Below are positions 1-12,500 of a stretch of DNA of 64,000 nt, in pieces. Every line of letters starts with the position of its first letter. The stretch's first letter is position 1. Under the pieces are notes generated by a model that was given only the letters and a program-made list of their open reading frames with translations, ran no database searches and was not told where the DNA came from. The stretch is from Citrus sinensis (taxonomy: Eukaryota; Streptophyta; Magnoliopsida; Sapindales; Rutaceae): contig NC_068561.1 of assembly GCF_022201045.2 (NCBI RefSeq), positions 26,046,501-26,110,500 on the forward strand, given 5' to 3'. Made by a program: the position numbers and the translations under genes.

Positions 1-2
1 AG

Positions 3-1478
3 TATCTTTCTTTGGCTGGTAATAATCTCACTGGCTCTATTCCTTCCAGTCTGGGTCAGCTGCAGTTATTGGAAGTGCTGGACCTTTCTTCAAATTCTCT
101 ATCGGGTTTGATTCCTGACGACCTTGAGAACTTGAGAAACCTGACTGTTCTTCTTCTCAACAACAATAAACTCTCTGGGAAGATTCCCTCTGGTTTGGCA
201 AATGTCTCTACGCTCTCAGCATTTAATGTGTCCTTCAATAACCTATCTGGACCGTTGCCCTCAAGTAAAAATTTGATGAAATGTAGCAGTGTTCTTGGAA
301 ACCCTTACCTACGTCCTTGCCGGGCATTTACTCTAACAGAACCATCTCAAGATCTGCATGGGGTTGGGGTTGGAGATCCAAGTAACTATTCGACAGCACC
401 ATCTGAAAGCCCACCAAGTAATGGGAACCGAGGTTTCAATTCAATTGAGATTGCATCCATAGCATCTGCATCAGCCATTGTTTCAGTTCTTTTGGCTCTC
501 ATTGTGTTGTTCGTCTATACGAGAAAATGGAATCCACAGTCCAAAGTAATGGGTTCTACTAGAAAGGAAGTAACAATTTTCACAGAGATTGGAGTCCCAT
601 TGTCATTTGAGAGTGTTGTTCAGGCCACAGGTAATTTCAATGCCAGCAACTGCATTGGAAATGGAGGTTTTGGGGCCACTTACAAGGCAGAGATATCGCC
701 TGGAGTCTTGGTGGCAATAAAACGGCTTGCTGTTGGACGGTTTCAAGGGGTCCAACAATTTCATGCTGAGATCAAAACTCTTGGAAGGCTCCGCCATCCA
801 AATCTGGTAACTCTAATTGGTTATCATGCCAGTGAAACAGAGATGTTCCTTATATACAATTACTTGCCTGGGGGTAATTTGGAGAACTTCATCCAGCAAA
901 GATCCACAAGGGCTGTGGATTGGAGGGTACTCCACAAGATTGCTCTGGATATAGCTCGTGCCCTTGCTTACCTCCATGATCAGTGTGTACCACGCGTTCT
1001 CCATCGTGATGTGAAGCCTAGCAATATCCTGTTGGATGATGATTTCAATGCATATCTATCTGACTTCGGCTTGGCCCGGCTTCTGGGTCCTTCAGAAACC
1101 CATGCCACTACGGGAGTGGCTGGGACATTTGGTTATGTTGCTCCAGAATATGCAATGACTTGCCGCGTTTCTGACAAAGCAGATGTCTACAGTTATGGGG
1201 TTGTGCTTCTTGAGCTACTTTCAGATAAGAAAGCTCTGGATCCCTCATTTTCTTCATATGGGAATGGATTCAACATTGTTGCATGGGGATGTATGCTCCT
1301 TCGTCAAGGTCGGGCCAAGGAATTCTTCACGGCAGGGTTGTGGGATGCAGGCCCTCATGATGATTTAGTAGAAGTTTTGCACTTGGCAGTTGTGTGTACT
1401 GTTGATTCTCTTTCAACCAGGCCGACTATGAAGCAAGTTGTACGACGGCTTAAGCAACTGCAACCCGCTTCCTGCTAG
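3..1478 (+). CDS. RPK2: RPK2-like LRR receptor kinase, C-terminal part (5' end outside window)
   Basis: This is the C-terminal part of a leucine-rich-repeat receptor-like Ser/Thr kinase of the plasma membrane. The frame is open from position 3 with no start codon in the window, so the gene begins upstream. Residue numbers here count from base 12. Roughly residues 1-80 are the last LRR repeats (LxxLxLxxN...G.IP pattern). A membrane helix lies near 146-171. The kinase domain runs from about 205 to the end, with P-loop GNGGFG, lysine K237 in VAIKRL, catalytic HRDVKPSN near 331, DFG near 351 and APE near 377, so it should be active. The juxtamembrane and kinase sequence resembles Arabidopsis RPK2/TOAD2, which acts in anther, embryo and CLE-peptide signalling. 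The full family protein is about 1,150 residues, so more than half is missing. It ends at TAG 1476-1478. The RPK2 call rests on overall likeness; LRR-RLK membership is certain. Confidence 0.9.
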   Translation, partial: YLSLAGNNLTGSIPSSLGQLQLLEVLDLSSNSLSGLIPDDLENLRNLTVLLLNNNKLSGKIPSGLANVSTLSAFNVSFNNLSGPLPSSKNLMKCSSVLGNPYLRPCRAFTLTEPSQDLHGVGVGDPSNYSTAPSESPPSNGNRGFNSIEIASIASASAIVSVLLALIVLFVYTRKWNPQSKVMGSTRKEVTIFTEIGVPLSFESVVQATGNFNASNCIGNGGFGATYKAEISPGVLVAIKRLAVGRFQGVQQFHAEIKTLGRLRHPNLVTLIGYHASETEMFLIYNYLPGGNLENFIQQRSTRAVDWRVLHKIALDIARALAYLHDQCVPRVLHRDVKPSNILLDDDFNAYLSDFGLARLLGPSETHATTGVAGTFGYVAPEYAMTCRVSDKADVYSYGVVLLELLSDKKALDPSFSSYGNGFNIVAWGCMLLRQGRAKEFFTAGLWDAGPHDDLVEVLHLAVVCTVDSLSTRPTMKQVVRRLKQLQPASC

Positions 1479-2075
1479 TGTCCACCCTTATCGTACTTTT
1501 GTTAATTAACGTAGTTTATTTTGTAGAGGTGAGCCTTTTTTGCTGTAATTTATGTTTCAACAGTCGGCATCGTCTACGGGATGCATTAGGTAGAGTACTG
1601 AAGTGTAGTTAATTCCACGTGTAAATTGTACTATAGTTTAGCACCCCTTTTCAATGCCATTTTTCTGATTATAGGGGGCTTGCTGATGAATCTGCAGAAG
1701 AATGCAGATATTTGTTGTCAACATACTTGTATTTTGTAGCTTCGTTTGTTGTTAAATAAAAGGATAGAGATATTATCTGCAGAATCATGATTTTTCATAT
1801 TGATGGTACAAAAGATTTCGGCAATAACCGATGGCTATGGCAATGCTATCTTCCAAATCAGAACCCTTGCATAAGTATGGACGAGAAGCTGAAGAAATTA
1901 ATCTTCTTGGATGCGGAGAAAACTGCTTATGTAGATTTACCAATTTTGTGCACTGTAACAATTGTTATTTTTCCCAACAGGAGGCTTCATGTATTGAACG
2001 CAGTACAAGTGCCTCGTCCCGCGAAAGATGTAAAATAAAGAGATTTTAAAGCATCATGAACCCTTAATGGCAGCT
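1479..2075. other. 3' regions between two convergent genes
   Basis: About 600 bases separate the stop codons of the RPK2-like gene (+) and the AFP-like gene (-). Short overlapping reading frames at 1787-2049 show no family likeness. An AATAAA-type signal near 1754 could serve the receptor kinase transcript. No RNA gene or repeat was seen. Confidence 0.6.
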
Positions 2076-5000
2076 CTACAAAATGGGATAAGGGTTAACA
2101 ACAATGTGCTTTAGTGGGTGCGCCACATCGCCTCCACCAGCATGCTTCACAAACTCGGCTGGTGAGAGGAAGCTCCCATGACAAACACATACGATCCTTA
2201 CTTCCTCACCCTTCCTATATCTGTAAAGAAAACCTTCAATTCTTTTTCCATCGGGGCCATCTCCTGTTGTAGACACGCAAGGCATATCTTCCAGCACATC
2301 TCTTACTGCTTCCTTCACTCCTTTTTTAGCAACTGTTGGCTTGTTACAGTGACTCTTCACGGCCATGGACTTGCCTGATTTTTCAGATGTTGCAACCTCA
2401 GTATTTCTTGGAGGTTGCATTGACTGGATAATGGAAGGGCTTACTGCTTCAGTGCATTTGTGTGATCCTAAAATGGGATGCCAAATACACAGGTTTCAGA
2501 TCACACAATATCCCAAAAAACACACTGAATTAATGTACAGCTGAGGCCATGGGGCATCACACAGAAAATCACGAACAGACAATTTCAAATTGTCACCACA
2601 AGTCGTATCTGTGCTCATGATAGGTTTCAATATACGTTCTAACTTCATGGTTAAGAGATAAATCCTAACGGAACAAGCAATCAAAGCAAAGAGACACTGA
2701 GCTGCTTAAAATAACACCTAACAACCACATGCTTATTATTAAGAAATATGAAAGCACCACCAATTTATTATGGCATGTTAACTGGCCAAATGATGATTAC
2801 CTGCTGCAGTTGCTTGTACTTTGCATGGAACCATGGACACTGGTGTAATCACTCATTAATTCCAGCGTGGGACTAAAAAGTAAATAATCTAAGTAGTGTT
2901 CTCATTTTTGTTTATTTCTTTATAATACAATGCTAATTGGAGTAGATTCTAGTCTACCAGATGGAATTATTTTACTCTTTCAACACCGTTTCAGGTAGTT
3001 GGAAGTTTCATTGTAGCAAAGAACCATTTTCAAAAAAATTAATATATGTATTTATTTGAGAAAAAATTAACTCTTTTGGGGATGAAATAATAATAACCTA
3101 CAGAAATATTCTCTAAAACTCATGTAAATTTTGCCTGTACATATGTTGAAAGCACATATGTTCAGGAGAAACTTCTTGCGGTCCTTATTAGTGGTAACTA
3201 TTTTTGTGGCATGCAGATACTTTGGGAGTTAGTTATGGAGACAAGCAAGCCAACCAAGCATGTTTTCTGCTTCCTTGAGGGACTACTGGCAGGTGTTTTT
3301 CACAGTTGTGTGTAATACTATAGTAGTGGTGTACCATGACTCACCTTGCTTTTTCTCTACTAAATTTAGGACATGCTACAACTGTTTTCAGTGTTTTAAG
3401 GAAGATACAAACTATAACCGGAGTATCGTACCATGGAACAAAAGTGGATTCGATGGATCTTCCTCCAGTAAATTCATGTTGGCTCCAAGCAGCAGACTGG
3501 TCGCCAATGAGGTAGTGCCTGCCGTTGACTCGAGTTTAGAGCCATATTTAGGCTATTAGAGCGAGCAATAATATTTATTCTGCGCCAAAACATAAGCAAG
3601 CTAGAAAGGACAGTGTTTTACTGTCGTTTATGGTTTGGGGTTTTTAAGACTAAGAAAAAATGATTTAAAACCCATGTGTTACAGCATGCAACACAGTCAT
3701 TTCTCGCTTGCCTCTGTTTTGGCTCAGGCTAAATATCATTACTCTTAGAGCTTATAACATGTCAAGATGCTTGTCTGTGTACCATAATCTAAAGATGTAC
3801 ATCACAACATGAGGTTATCATACAAAGGTGGACACTTTTTGGGAAACTAAACTCCTCTAGTCATCAACAATTTAATCAATTAGGCAAGAGCACCAGATGC
3901 CTCAGGAGTTGGTTCCTCAAACAAAAAGACAGAATTTTCAAAAGTATTACAAAGGAATAGAGGAAATGTGAACATAAATGCTAAATTTGAAAAATTAAAA
4001 CAGAGAAAAAGAATAGCTTTAAGAAAGCAAATGAACTGGATACGTGTTGATTCATGCAGTAATACAACTGACTTCAAACGGTAAGAGACTTGGAGATCTA
4101 AATAGACCCACAGGTTGAGCTAAACAAGAAAACTGACTTAATTAAACGAATAAAGAACAAGAAACTGAATAACCCAACAAGATCAAGAGTATAGTTAAGA
4201 ACTACGAAAGATAAAAAGAGAGAGAGAGAGAGAGATACATATTACATCAGCCAATGTTTTCAAGATCCAACAACTACAATCATAAGAACATCAGACCAGC
4301 AAACACTGCAATCAATATCAAACTTCAAAATTATAAAATAAAAATTGAAGAAAGGAAAAAAAAAAGAAAAGAAAAGAGGATAATGCATACCTTGAGGTGT
4401 TATACTATCAAGTTCTGAAATGCCAGAGGAGACACCACTTGCTAGTGATGATCCATTTGCGGCTTGCGGTGCTGGTGGTAGGAAGCCAGCATCAATAGCA
4501 GTACCACCACCTTTCAGTACATTGGCACTGGCACAAGCTCCTTTAGTAGTAACACCATTAACCAAGCTTTGGCTTCGCACACCACAATGAGTTTCCATCT
4601 GATTAACAATACCATTGACTTCTTCCCCACAAACAGAGACCCTACTGATCCTGTCCCTTGCAGTAATCTTCAAATGCCTCTGCTTCTCTGTTCTCTTCCT
4701 CTTTGCTTGCATCCTCCTGAGTGACTGCAACTCCTTCCTCTTCCTCCATTCCTCTTCAGTCTCTGTAGGTAAAGAACATGTCCTTGTAAGATTAGCACAA
4801 TCCATGGGCACCAGAAAAGAGGTGTCATTTTGGTCTCTAAAAAATGGGTTCATAAAATCAGGAATTGAAGAAGACCGTGCAAGTTTTTGAATATTATTAT
4901 TAGCTCTTGTGGTTGTTTTTGGGTCCACCCCAAAGCGACCGTTTAGAGACAGCCCCAAGCTCAGGCTCAGTTCAATCTCTTCTGTTTCTTCACTTCCCTC

Positions 5001-5123
5001 TTGCGCATCAAAATCATTCCCTCCGGTCATAAATCTTTGTAACAGATCTTTTGGAAAATTACTCACTTGCACTGAAACATGCTTTTCAGCTTCTCTGCTT
5101 CCAATTTCTTCAGCTTTTGCCAT
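2076..5123 (-). CDS. AFP3: Ninja-family protein AFP-like (ABI5-binding protein), two exons
   Basis: This is a nuclear adaptor of the NINJA/AFP family, which links ABI5-type bZIPs or JAZ proteins to the TOPLESS corepressor and dampens ABA or jasmonate responses. The coding exons are 5123-4391 and 2467-2076, separated by a 1.9-kb intron (donor CAAG|GTATGC, acceptor TTTTAG|GATC). The phase joins cleanly and gives 374 residues. Visible parts: an EAR motif [17 protein letters not shown] at about 52-68; a basic region with KRKRTEKQR near 140 (likely nuclear localisation); and the conserved C-terminal domain at about 307-372 ([39 protein letters not shown]). The start ATG at 5123 opens [16 protein letters not shown], normal for the family. 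The exact paralogue (AFP2, AFP3 or another) is uncertain. The upstream ABRE cluster suggests ABA induction. Confidence 0.92.
2468..4390 (-). other. Long single intron of the AFP-like gene
   Basis: This 1,923-base intron is bounded by good GT/AG sites. It contains small chance ORFs on both strands (for example 3260-3559 and 3880-4077) with no recognisable domain, and an (AG)n run at about 4217-4234. Nothing else was identified in it. Confidence 0.75.
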
Positions 5124-5455
5124 TTCATTAAAATTTCGGCCAAATGTAATTAGAATTGATTACTAAGTAGAATAATCATTCAAAATGAATCAAACCGCAC
5201 ATCCAAAGTGCTCAATAGTTTCATTATTTCCCCTGTAAATTCATCCCACCACTATTCTCCAAATTTTCTCACAACTTTCTTGCAAAACAAACACAAGCAC
5301 AAAAGCTACAAGAAATGAGCAAATTGATCAGAGAACTCGGGGGAAAAAAGAAAAAAAAAAAAAGGGGGTAAACTTTGCCTGAAATTTGGTAAAAAGGAAA
5401 ATACCGCAAAACGCCCTCAAGACCCAAATCAAGAATACTACTACTACTACTATAA

Positions 5456-5494
5456 AGACGAGACGAGACGAGACGAGACGAGACGAGACGAGAC
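5456..5494. repeat. Pentanucleotide microsatellite (GACGA)n
   Basis: About eight copies of a GACGA/AGACG unit follow a short (ACT)n run at 5437-5452. It lies about 330 bases upstream of the AFP-like start codon, in the leader or core promoter. Serine/arginine-rich ORFs on the minus strand here are products of the repeat. Confidence 0.9.
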
Positions 5495-5538
5495 AAGACA
5501 TCGTGATGAATAGACAACGCAGTTCTCATGCAAAAGGT

Positions 5539-6402
5539 GACGCGTGGAGGGCATGAAGAGCACCGTTGTCCCGTTAAGCCACGGAAACAGCACACGTGGT
5601 GATGTTGTTAAAAAGAGACGCAGATTCCAAGGGGGGGGACGCGAAACTAAACGAGTGAAGTACCGAGCGTGTCTCCCTCTCCCCATCTCTTCCCAGCTCT
5701 CGGAGTCTTCCTTCCGTCGTGTCTTTGTGCGCGTAATTGAGCTTACATAACATACGTTGAATTGCGCACAATTTATGGAACTGCCACGTGGTGTGGGAAC
5801 ATCTCTTTTAGCGACACGTGGGCGACCACGGTTGGTGGTCGTGTGACTCGTGTCAGAAGGAGGGAACTTCCTCCGTCTTTTCAACTGAAACTGAGACTCA
5901 ACGTGCATGGCGTTCCTCGAGTGTGTTTTTTTTTTGGCACCCAATTTCATTCTCATCTAATAAAATAACCGTTTATTATATTATTTATTGGATTTTTTTT
6001 TCTAATTTTATTTCAAAAAAAGATAACATCTGACGGTTGATAAAGCATCAAAAGGTGCTAACTAGTCTTTTCTTTTCCCCGTAAAATTAATTAAAAGGTA
6101 TTGGTAGTAAGTACCGTTGTTGTTTACAGAAATGGAGAAAAATAAAATAGAAGAATCTCCGCAAAACAGGCAAAAAATCAAAGAGAAGATCAGGCCCATA
6201 ACCCAAAGAGGGCCAACTTGCAAATTTCTTTATCTTATTAGTGATCTGGGCTTGCGCCACGTATCTCTGGCCTCCCGTGAGTCATACGTGGCAAAATTTG
6301 GGTTGAAGATCACAGCTAAGCAGAAGGCAAGTTGCGCAAAGCGACGAGTCGGACTTGAAGGTTTAGAAAAAGTGACGATTATCTGAATGTCGTACGCACG
6401 TG
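5539..6402 (-). promoter_or_regulatory. ABRE/G-box cluster upstream of the AFP-like gene
   Basis: CACGTG palindromes occur at 5593-5598, 5785-5790 (in GCCACGTGGT), 5815-5820 (in ACACGTGGGC) and 6397-6402. Further ACGT cores are a TACGTGGC at 6285-6292 and a CCACGT at 6257-6262. A GACGCGTGG resembling coupling element CE3 lies near 5538. ABREs of this form bind ABI5/ABF bZIP factors. The downstream minus-strand gene encodes an ABI5-binding repressor, so ABA-responsive feedback is a reasonable inference. Site calls are by motif only. Confidence 0.6.
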
Positions 6403-7653
6403 TCCTGTCATTGTTACTTCTGATTTCATGATTTATTATTTGACTACTTTTTCATTTTATAATTATTGAATTGAAATTACTTAAAATAATCGGATATTAT
6501 AAATTTATGTCAAGGGAACGAGTGTCATTATGGGTTAAATATTTGGGTGAAAATGAAAAAAAAAAAAAATATTGTCAAACAGGGAAGGCAACGGCACCAC
6601 TCGCCACGGAATTGTCATTATTAATCCGCACTCATAATATATTTAAATTATTAAAACAGCCCACAACTATGAGTGAGTATTTAATTTTAAAAAGAACTTG
6701 TCCGCTGTGAGTTTGAACAATTCCTAAACTCGTCCAAAATCTATAGCAGATTTTTTACAGATTTTTTCATTTAATTAAAATTATAAATATTAAAAAATAA
6801 TTTGGGTAATACATAAATTTTATATACTTTCTTTACCATTAATTTAAAAATATTCTATTCTTTTAACCTAAGAATGATATCTAATCCTAACTTTTATGTA
6901 CTTTCTTTACTACTAATCTCCACAATATAAAGGTATTATTCAACTCATATTAGAAGTCTCCTCTCTCTCACCCCCCACATCTTTATTCACCATCTTCATT
7001 TTCATCAACACCAACACATGTTTATATAGCTATTGAGCTAATATTATTAATCTTCGATATTGTAAAATTTCATGGAATCAATTATTTATGTAGTGGATTG
7101 GTGAAAACTACATAAATATTGTGTGTTCTTTATATTTATGTTTATTTTATTCTATTTTCAATTTGAGATTAAGATTTTGTTTCACATATAAACTTACTTG
7201 AGCTATACCAATTACACTAAATATTTCACGAGACCACTTAAGCTCTCCCTCGCTCTCCCCCGAGTACACTTGAGCTACTTTTAAGGACACATTAGCCCCA
7301 TTATCAACTCATGCGGGGCTTCACTGAGCTCACCCTATTTTTCCTAATATGACCATCTTAAATCACTGTGCATATTATTTTAACTCACCACCTAGTGTAC
7401 TTCAAATAAAGTACGTGCCTTAAATATCATAAAAACATACCCAAATCCAAACTTAATACAAGCTCCTCTCAATATAAATTTATTTGTTTGAATTAAATTG
7501 GAGCTACATCCAGTGAGAACTAACCAATTCGTTCAAATATGATCCTGGGGAAAATTTGGTGAAAACAAAATACTTCATTGATTTTTTTTTTTTAAAGGAT
7601 ATGCTTGATTGTTACATTTTTTTTTTAACTTTTAACTTCGTCAGTCTATTTAT
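6403..7653. other. AT-rich intergenic DNA, no gene seen
   Basis: No reading frame with family likeness and no RNA gene was found. Only low-complexity A/T tracts and short CT runs (around 6960) are present. Confidence 0.6.
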
Positions 7654-7915
7654 GGTGAATTTATTAATCAATAATTAGAATGAGCTAAAATTAGAATAAA
7701 TTGGAATCAAAGTGATTGAAATTTGAATGAGATAAGAATAAGAATATGATGTTTATTTGAACGGTAGGAATCAGAATGAACTATATAAACATTGATTTGT
7801 TTACTTTGTCTTAGAATTGGAACGGATTATTTCAAATTACAAAAATACCTTTAGTTAATTATTACTACTACTATTTGCTATAATAATTATGATGATTATT
7901 ATTCAAAAACTTATT

Positions 7916-7952
<37 letters not shown>

Positions 7953-8323
7953 TCATCATCATCATCATCATCATCAAGAACAACAAATCATCATCAGCGA
8001 TCGGCAACAAGCGACAACAACAGTAGCAACAACAATAATGGCAGCAATATGGAAATTTTTATTTTTATTTTTCAAATATATGAAGAATGACAAGATGGAA
8101 ATCTTTAAAATTAAGTGGGGAAAGTGTGGTCACTCTAGGGAATGAGATTCTCATTCTCACTTCCTCATGGAAATGAAAACTCTAGTCATCATTCCTGATT
8201 TTAGATGAGACCTGCCGTTTTGATTTTGATTCCACCTACCATTTATTTAAGTAAGTAAACACTTTACTTCATTTATTATCATTTCTTAATTCCCATCCCA
8301 ATTTGCTGATTAATAAAAACACC
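7654..8323. mobile_element. Inverted-repeat (MITE-like) element, about 670 bp
   Basis: The left end reads GGTGAATTTATTAATCA. The right end, reverse-complemented, reads GGTGTTTTTATTAATCA. The likeness continues inward with gaps for roughly 100 bases, including a shared GGTAGG..GGAATCA block about 100 bases in. The core is non-coding and holds a compound (TAA)n(ATC)n microsatellite. Flanking bases do not give a clear target duplication, so the superfamily is unassigned. Confidence 0.6.
7919..7976. repeat. Compound microsatellite (TAA)n(ATC)n
   Basis: A run of about ten TAA units passes directly into about eight ATC units. It sits inside the 7654-8323 inverted-repeat element. Confidence 0.92.
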
Positions 8324-9520
8324 ATTATAGGATTAAAATAATTATCCATATTTATGAAAATGAGAAAAATTAAAGTCTTTAATACCGACTTTTTGTTAGT
8401 AATAAAATTTAAATACACATACTTAACTCTTAAGGTACAAATTCTCCTGTTAAGTTACAAAACTCACCGGTATATGCATTAAATACTACGACTACCGACT
8501 CATAAGTGTAAAATTATTCTCCTTATGTATTTTTTAAGATAAAAATTAAAATTTTAATACAAACATTTAATTTTAAAGATACAAAATTCTCCTGTTGAGC
8601 TACATTTGACTGTTACATTGAACATGGAATTGGATTATTTTAATGAGATTTGCGATCTCAAGAGCTAGTTATATTTAGATGCTTGATGATCATTGTTCGG
8701 TTATATATTTATAGGGTTTCCTTAAGTTAATTTTAATATACTTTAGAGCCAAGTAAAATTTATTCATTAGTCCACCTGACTCCACTGCTTTATTACTAGT
8801 TTTTACACTGCTTTATTACTCATTTTTACACTGGACAAACTAAATTATAAGTTACGAGATGTAACTATGGAAAATCCATATTTATATATTCGGCTCGTTG
8901 CAAGTGGATAAATAGCTGGAGTACGATATTGCAGCAGATACTAGCCAAGTTGCATTATTGTTGAGCAAAACTGATAAATGTCAAGAATTCGGCATTTTTT
9001 ATGTTCCTTTTTTTCTGAAAGGTGACACTGTGCAAGAACAGAATAATGGGTCAATGAAATGCTTTAATAAAATATACGGCTTAGGTTTCATCTCATATTA
9101 AGGTTTTACCAGTATATTTGTTAGAAATTCCACCTGCTGTTTAAAGATTACGCAAGAATTCCACCTCGTATTAGATTAGATTGCCCCACAAGCAAGCATT
9201 ACATGCTAAAACGACTGAAATTTGTCGTTGCACCGCCAAGGTCCCGAGCTGTATGTTACATTGCTGAAAACAGATGGATCATCTTCGATGATTACAGCTG
9301 CTGAAAACTACAATAATGCGTCTTCCCTCAAGTTGACGTAAACCAGTAAAACTAAGACAACCAATCAGGAGAATGACCTCGGACTTAGATGCTTTAAACT
9401 TACATGATACCCTATGGGGAAAAAATCGAAACCTGCATAAAACTCATATGATGCCTGATCATTCTGGTATGACAGCAGTTCAGAGTCGATGAACCATAAC
9501 AACTACCTGATCACGGATCA
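8324..9520. other. Intergenic DNA downstream of the G3BP-like gene
   Basis: No gene was recognised. The part nearest 9547 is probably the 3' untranslated region of the minus-strand G3BP-like gene. The rest is AT-rich with no clear repeat. Confidence 0.5.
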
Positions 9521-9547
9521 TATCAAAAATTGCCGCCCCAAAAAATT

Positions 9548-12500
9548 TCACTGGTCAGAGCTCCAGGCAGAAACAGCAGCTGGATGCTTTGCTCCACCTG
9601 AACGGCCGCCTCTACCTCTCCCTCGCGGATAACCTTCACCTCGCCCCATTGAGCCCCTACCTCGAACTTGGAATTCAACCCGATTTCCATACTCGTTTCT
9701 TCCAAAGCTCCGGCCTCCACCATAACTGCCTCGTCCCCTAAAGCTATCATTCCTGAACCTTTCCCTCTCAGAAGGAAACCTACCTCTACCGCTACCAACT
9801 GCAAGAACCAGCACCATCGAAAACTTTGTCAGATACTAAGTTTGGCCGTGCAAAATAATGCCTATCCATTAACAGTTTAAAACATTAATCAACATCATTT
9901 CTGTTCTAAAACTTTAACTCATAGCACATCACACTAAAATCCACATGCTTTCCAATTACCTCGAGTTTTCTTCTTTTTCTCGACAAAAGCTTCTTGCCCT
10001 CCAATGGTGATCGGTGAAGCCTGAAATATTGGACTTCCATCATCATCATCATCATCATTATTATTAAAAAAAAGAAAAAGAAAAAAAAGACAAGAAATGA
10101 AATTTCATGAAGAGTATATTATTTGCTTGCAACATGTTGTACGCTATATAGGTTTCAGACAGGAGGGATGACATCTATTAAAACAGCAGCCTAAACCCAA
10201 CATGAATAAGATTTGCTACCTTTAGATAAGAATGAAACAATAGAAAGATAACTAGAAATCATATCAAGACGAATTGAAAATCCTTATCTTTTTAATTTCT
10301 CCTTTAAGCATTTCCACAAGATTATGGAGCTTAGAGATGGAGATCCCAAACTTCTTTCACCACTTTCAGATTTTAAGACCAATAAGTTGGAAACGAATGA
10401 TCTCTGTATGAATATAGTCACTTAAGCAATCCCTATGTAGAATAATAATCATTTCAACATACACCACAAAGAACAAACTTTTTCAGACAAACCATTGTCT
10501 TAGCTGAACGTAATTTTAGACCATTGAACATCAATAGCCGTTTTGGCTACCTTAAATAATAAAGATATTGTAGATTTGTAACACATAAATTACAAGTGGC
10601 ACTAATCATACAATTCTAACTTGGGGTTGTGAATACAAACACACATATTGGACTTGATTGCACAATAATTGTTCAATCAAAGAAAAGTAGACATCTTTCT
10701 CGAGGCTGGAAACCAGGGAATACCACTTAATTCTGCAGAAGTTAATCAGTGTCACAGAAGATAACATAAAGACGGGTAAGAAAGTTTATTGGATTAAAAC
10801 AATGTAATAACTGCTAAGACTAAAATGCTACCAACTTAGATTCAGTGAACAACAGATCACCACAATCATGCAAAATGAGGAACAATGTAGATACCAAACA
10901 CAGGGCCAGTAAATGAAACAAATTGCTAGTAAGGAGGAAGTGGAAAATGAGGGATTGACCAACCATTACGATATACAATTAATTGTAATGGATGAGGAGA
11001 AAAAAGGTTGCTCCATAACCAATATCTAGAATTGTCAAATGTAACATAAATTTAAAAATAGATGGCTGGATATGAATGAAAAAATTAATTAACAAGGGAA
11101 CAAACCTGAATGGCATTATCCATGGAGCTTGAAGACTGAAATTCCACAAAACCAAAACAGTATCCCTATTGCCCATTGGACCAAAGATTGAAAGCGATAG
11201 CAAAGAACTTATGTCAAGTGATGTGGAGATTTGTAGAAAATGATATTATTTTAACCATTCAGAGTTTCCGAAACAAACCTTATTATGTCTAACTTGAATA
11301 CCTCCTTGCTTGACTGGTCCAAATTTCTTGAACTCCACCTCAAGTGAAGCCACCGTCATGGTGTCGGGCAAATTTCGAATGTAAATGGAGTGGCCTTCAA
11401 CTGTGGGTATAATAAAATTAGAATACTAGAACATATGTCGTCAACAACTAAAAAAAAAAAAAAGCAAGAAGCTTTAGAGTCCAGTCTCATGAAGTAAACA
11501 CAATAATGCCAACAGTCCAAATCCAAATCCAATGCTTTCTTTTTTCACTTTAATGAGCAAGTTTTGGACTCTCTTGAATTCTTATAAAGAAGCACATATT
11601 TTGAATTCATATAAAGGTAGAAAGTGTAATTCTAAGTAAAGACCACAATCTACAATATAACATGAGCACAGCTAGGGACAATAGCCTATTTACCTTCCTC
11701 ATGAGCATTGCTACTCTCAGGGGCATCGGTGCTTACTGGAGCTGATGTCTCAGATGAAGGAGGCTTTTCTGACTTAATTGGCTGATTCTCAGTTTTCTTG
11801 GTGGTCACTTTCACAGTATTGGTAGGTACATAAACTTTAGTCGGCCCTGAACCCCCTTTCGCCACTCTCACCTACTCAATAAAAAATGAAAAAATGAAAA
11901 AATGAAAAAGGCAGTAAGTATCAAAGTACAAATGCCCGTGGACAAAAGATCTTCAGATTTGCACTCACAATAGAAGCATAAGATTTCTTTGGAGCATCCT
12001 CTAAAGCTGAAGAAGAAGCTGATTCAACCATGGCAGAAGCATCAGTTTCAACTGCATAAGACTGTGATTCCACAACAGCCTCCCTTTCAGTCACTAATTG
12101 TCTTTCCTGTTCAGAAGGTTCATAGACTCTCTCGGAAATATTTTGATCCTCCTCCACATGAGAAGTTACCGGGTCTGGAGCAGGAGGATCAGGAACATGA
12201 GTGTGATCTGGAAACAAGAACGAAAAAAGTCTAGTAGGTTCGCATGAAAGAAATGAAAAAGAACACACTCCCACCACCAAAACAGGTACCTATATCTGGG
12301 ATTGAGGGGGCTGCAGGGGCATCATCAATGCTGTTGGCTGGATATTTCTCTGACACTTCACCATCATCTACATACCTAAATACATCATTCAGAACAAAAT
12401 ATCCATTGTCTTGTGGAGCGAGAAAGAAAGATTGTGCAAATTTCCTTCGCAAGTTATCTTTTCCGGTTAAGCATCCAGTTACTAAGACCGTCACTCCTTC

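Noticed and set aside
3260..3559. 99-codon plus-strand frame
   Set aside because: Lies inside the AFP intron and shows no recognisable domain.
5269..5968. Several frames with SRLVSSRLVSS-type repeats or no clear pattern
   Set aside because: Produced by the pentanucleotide repeat and the promoter region of the AFP-like gene; no family likeness.
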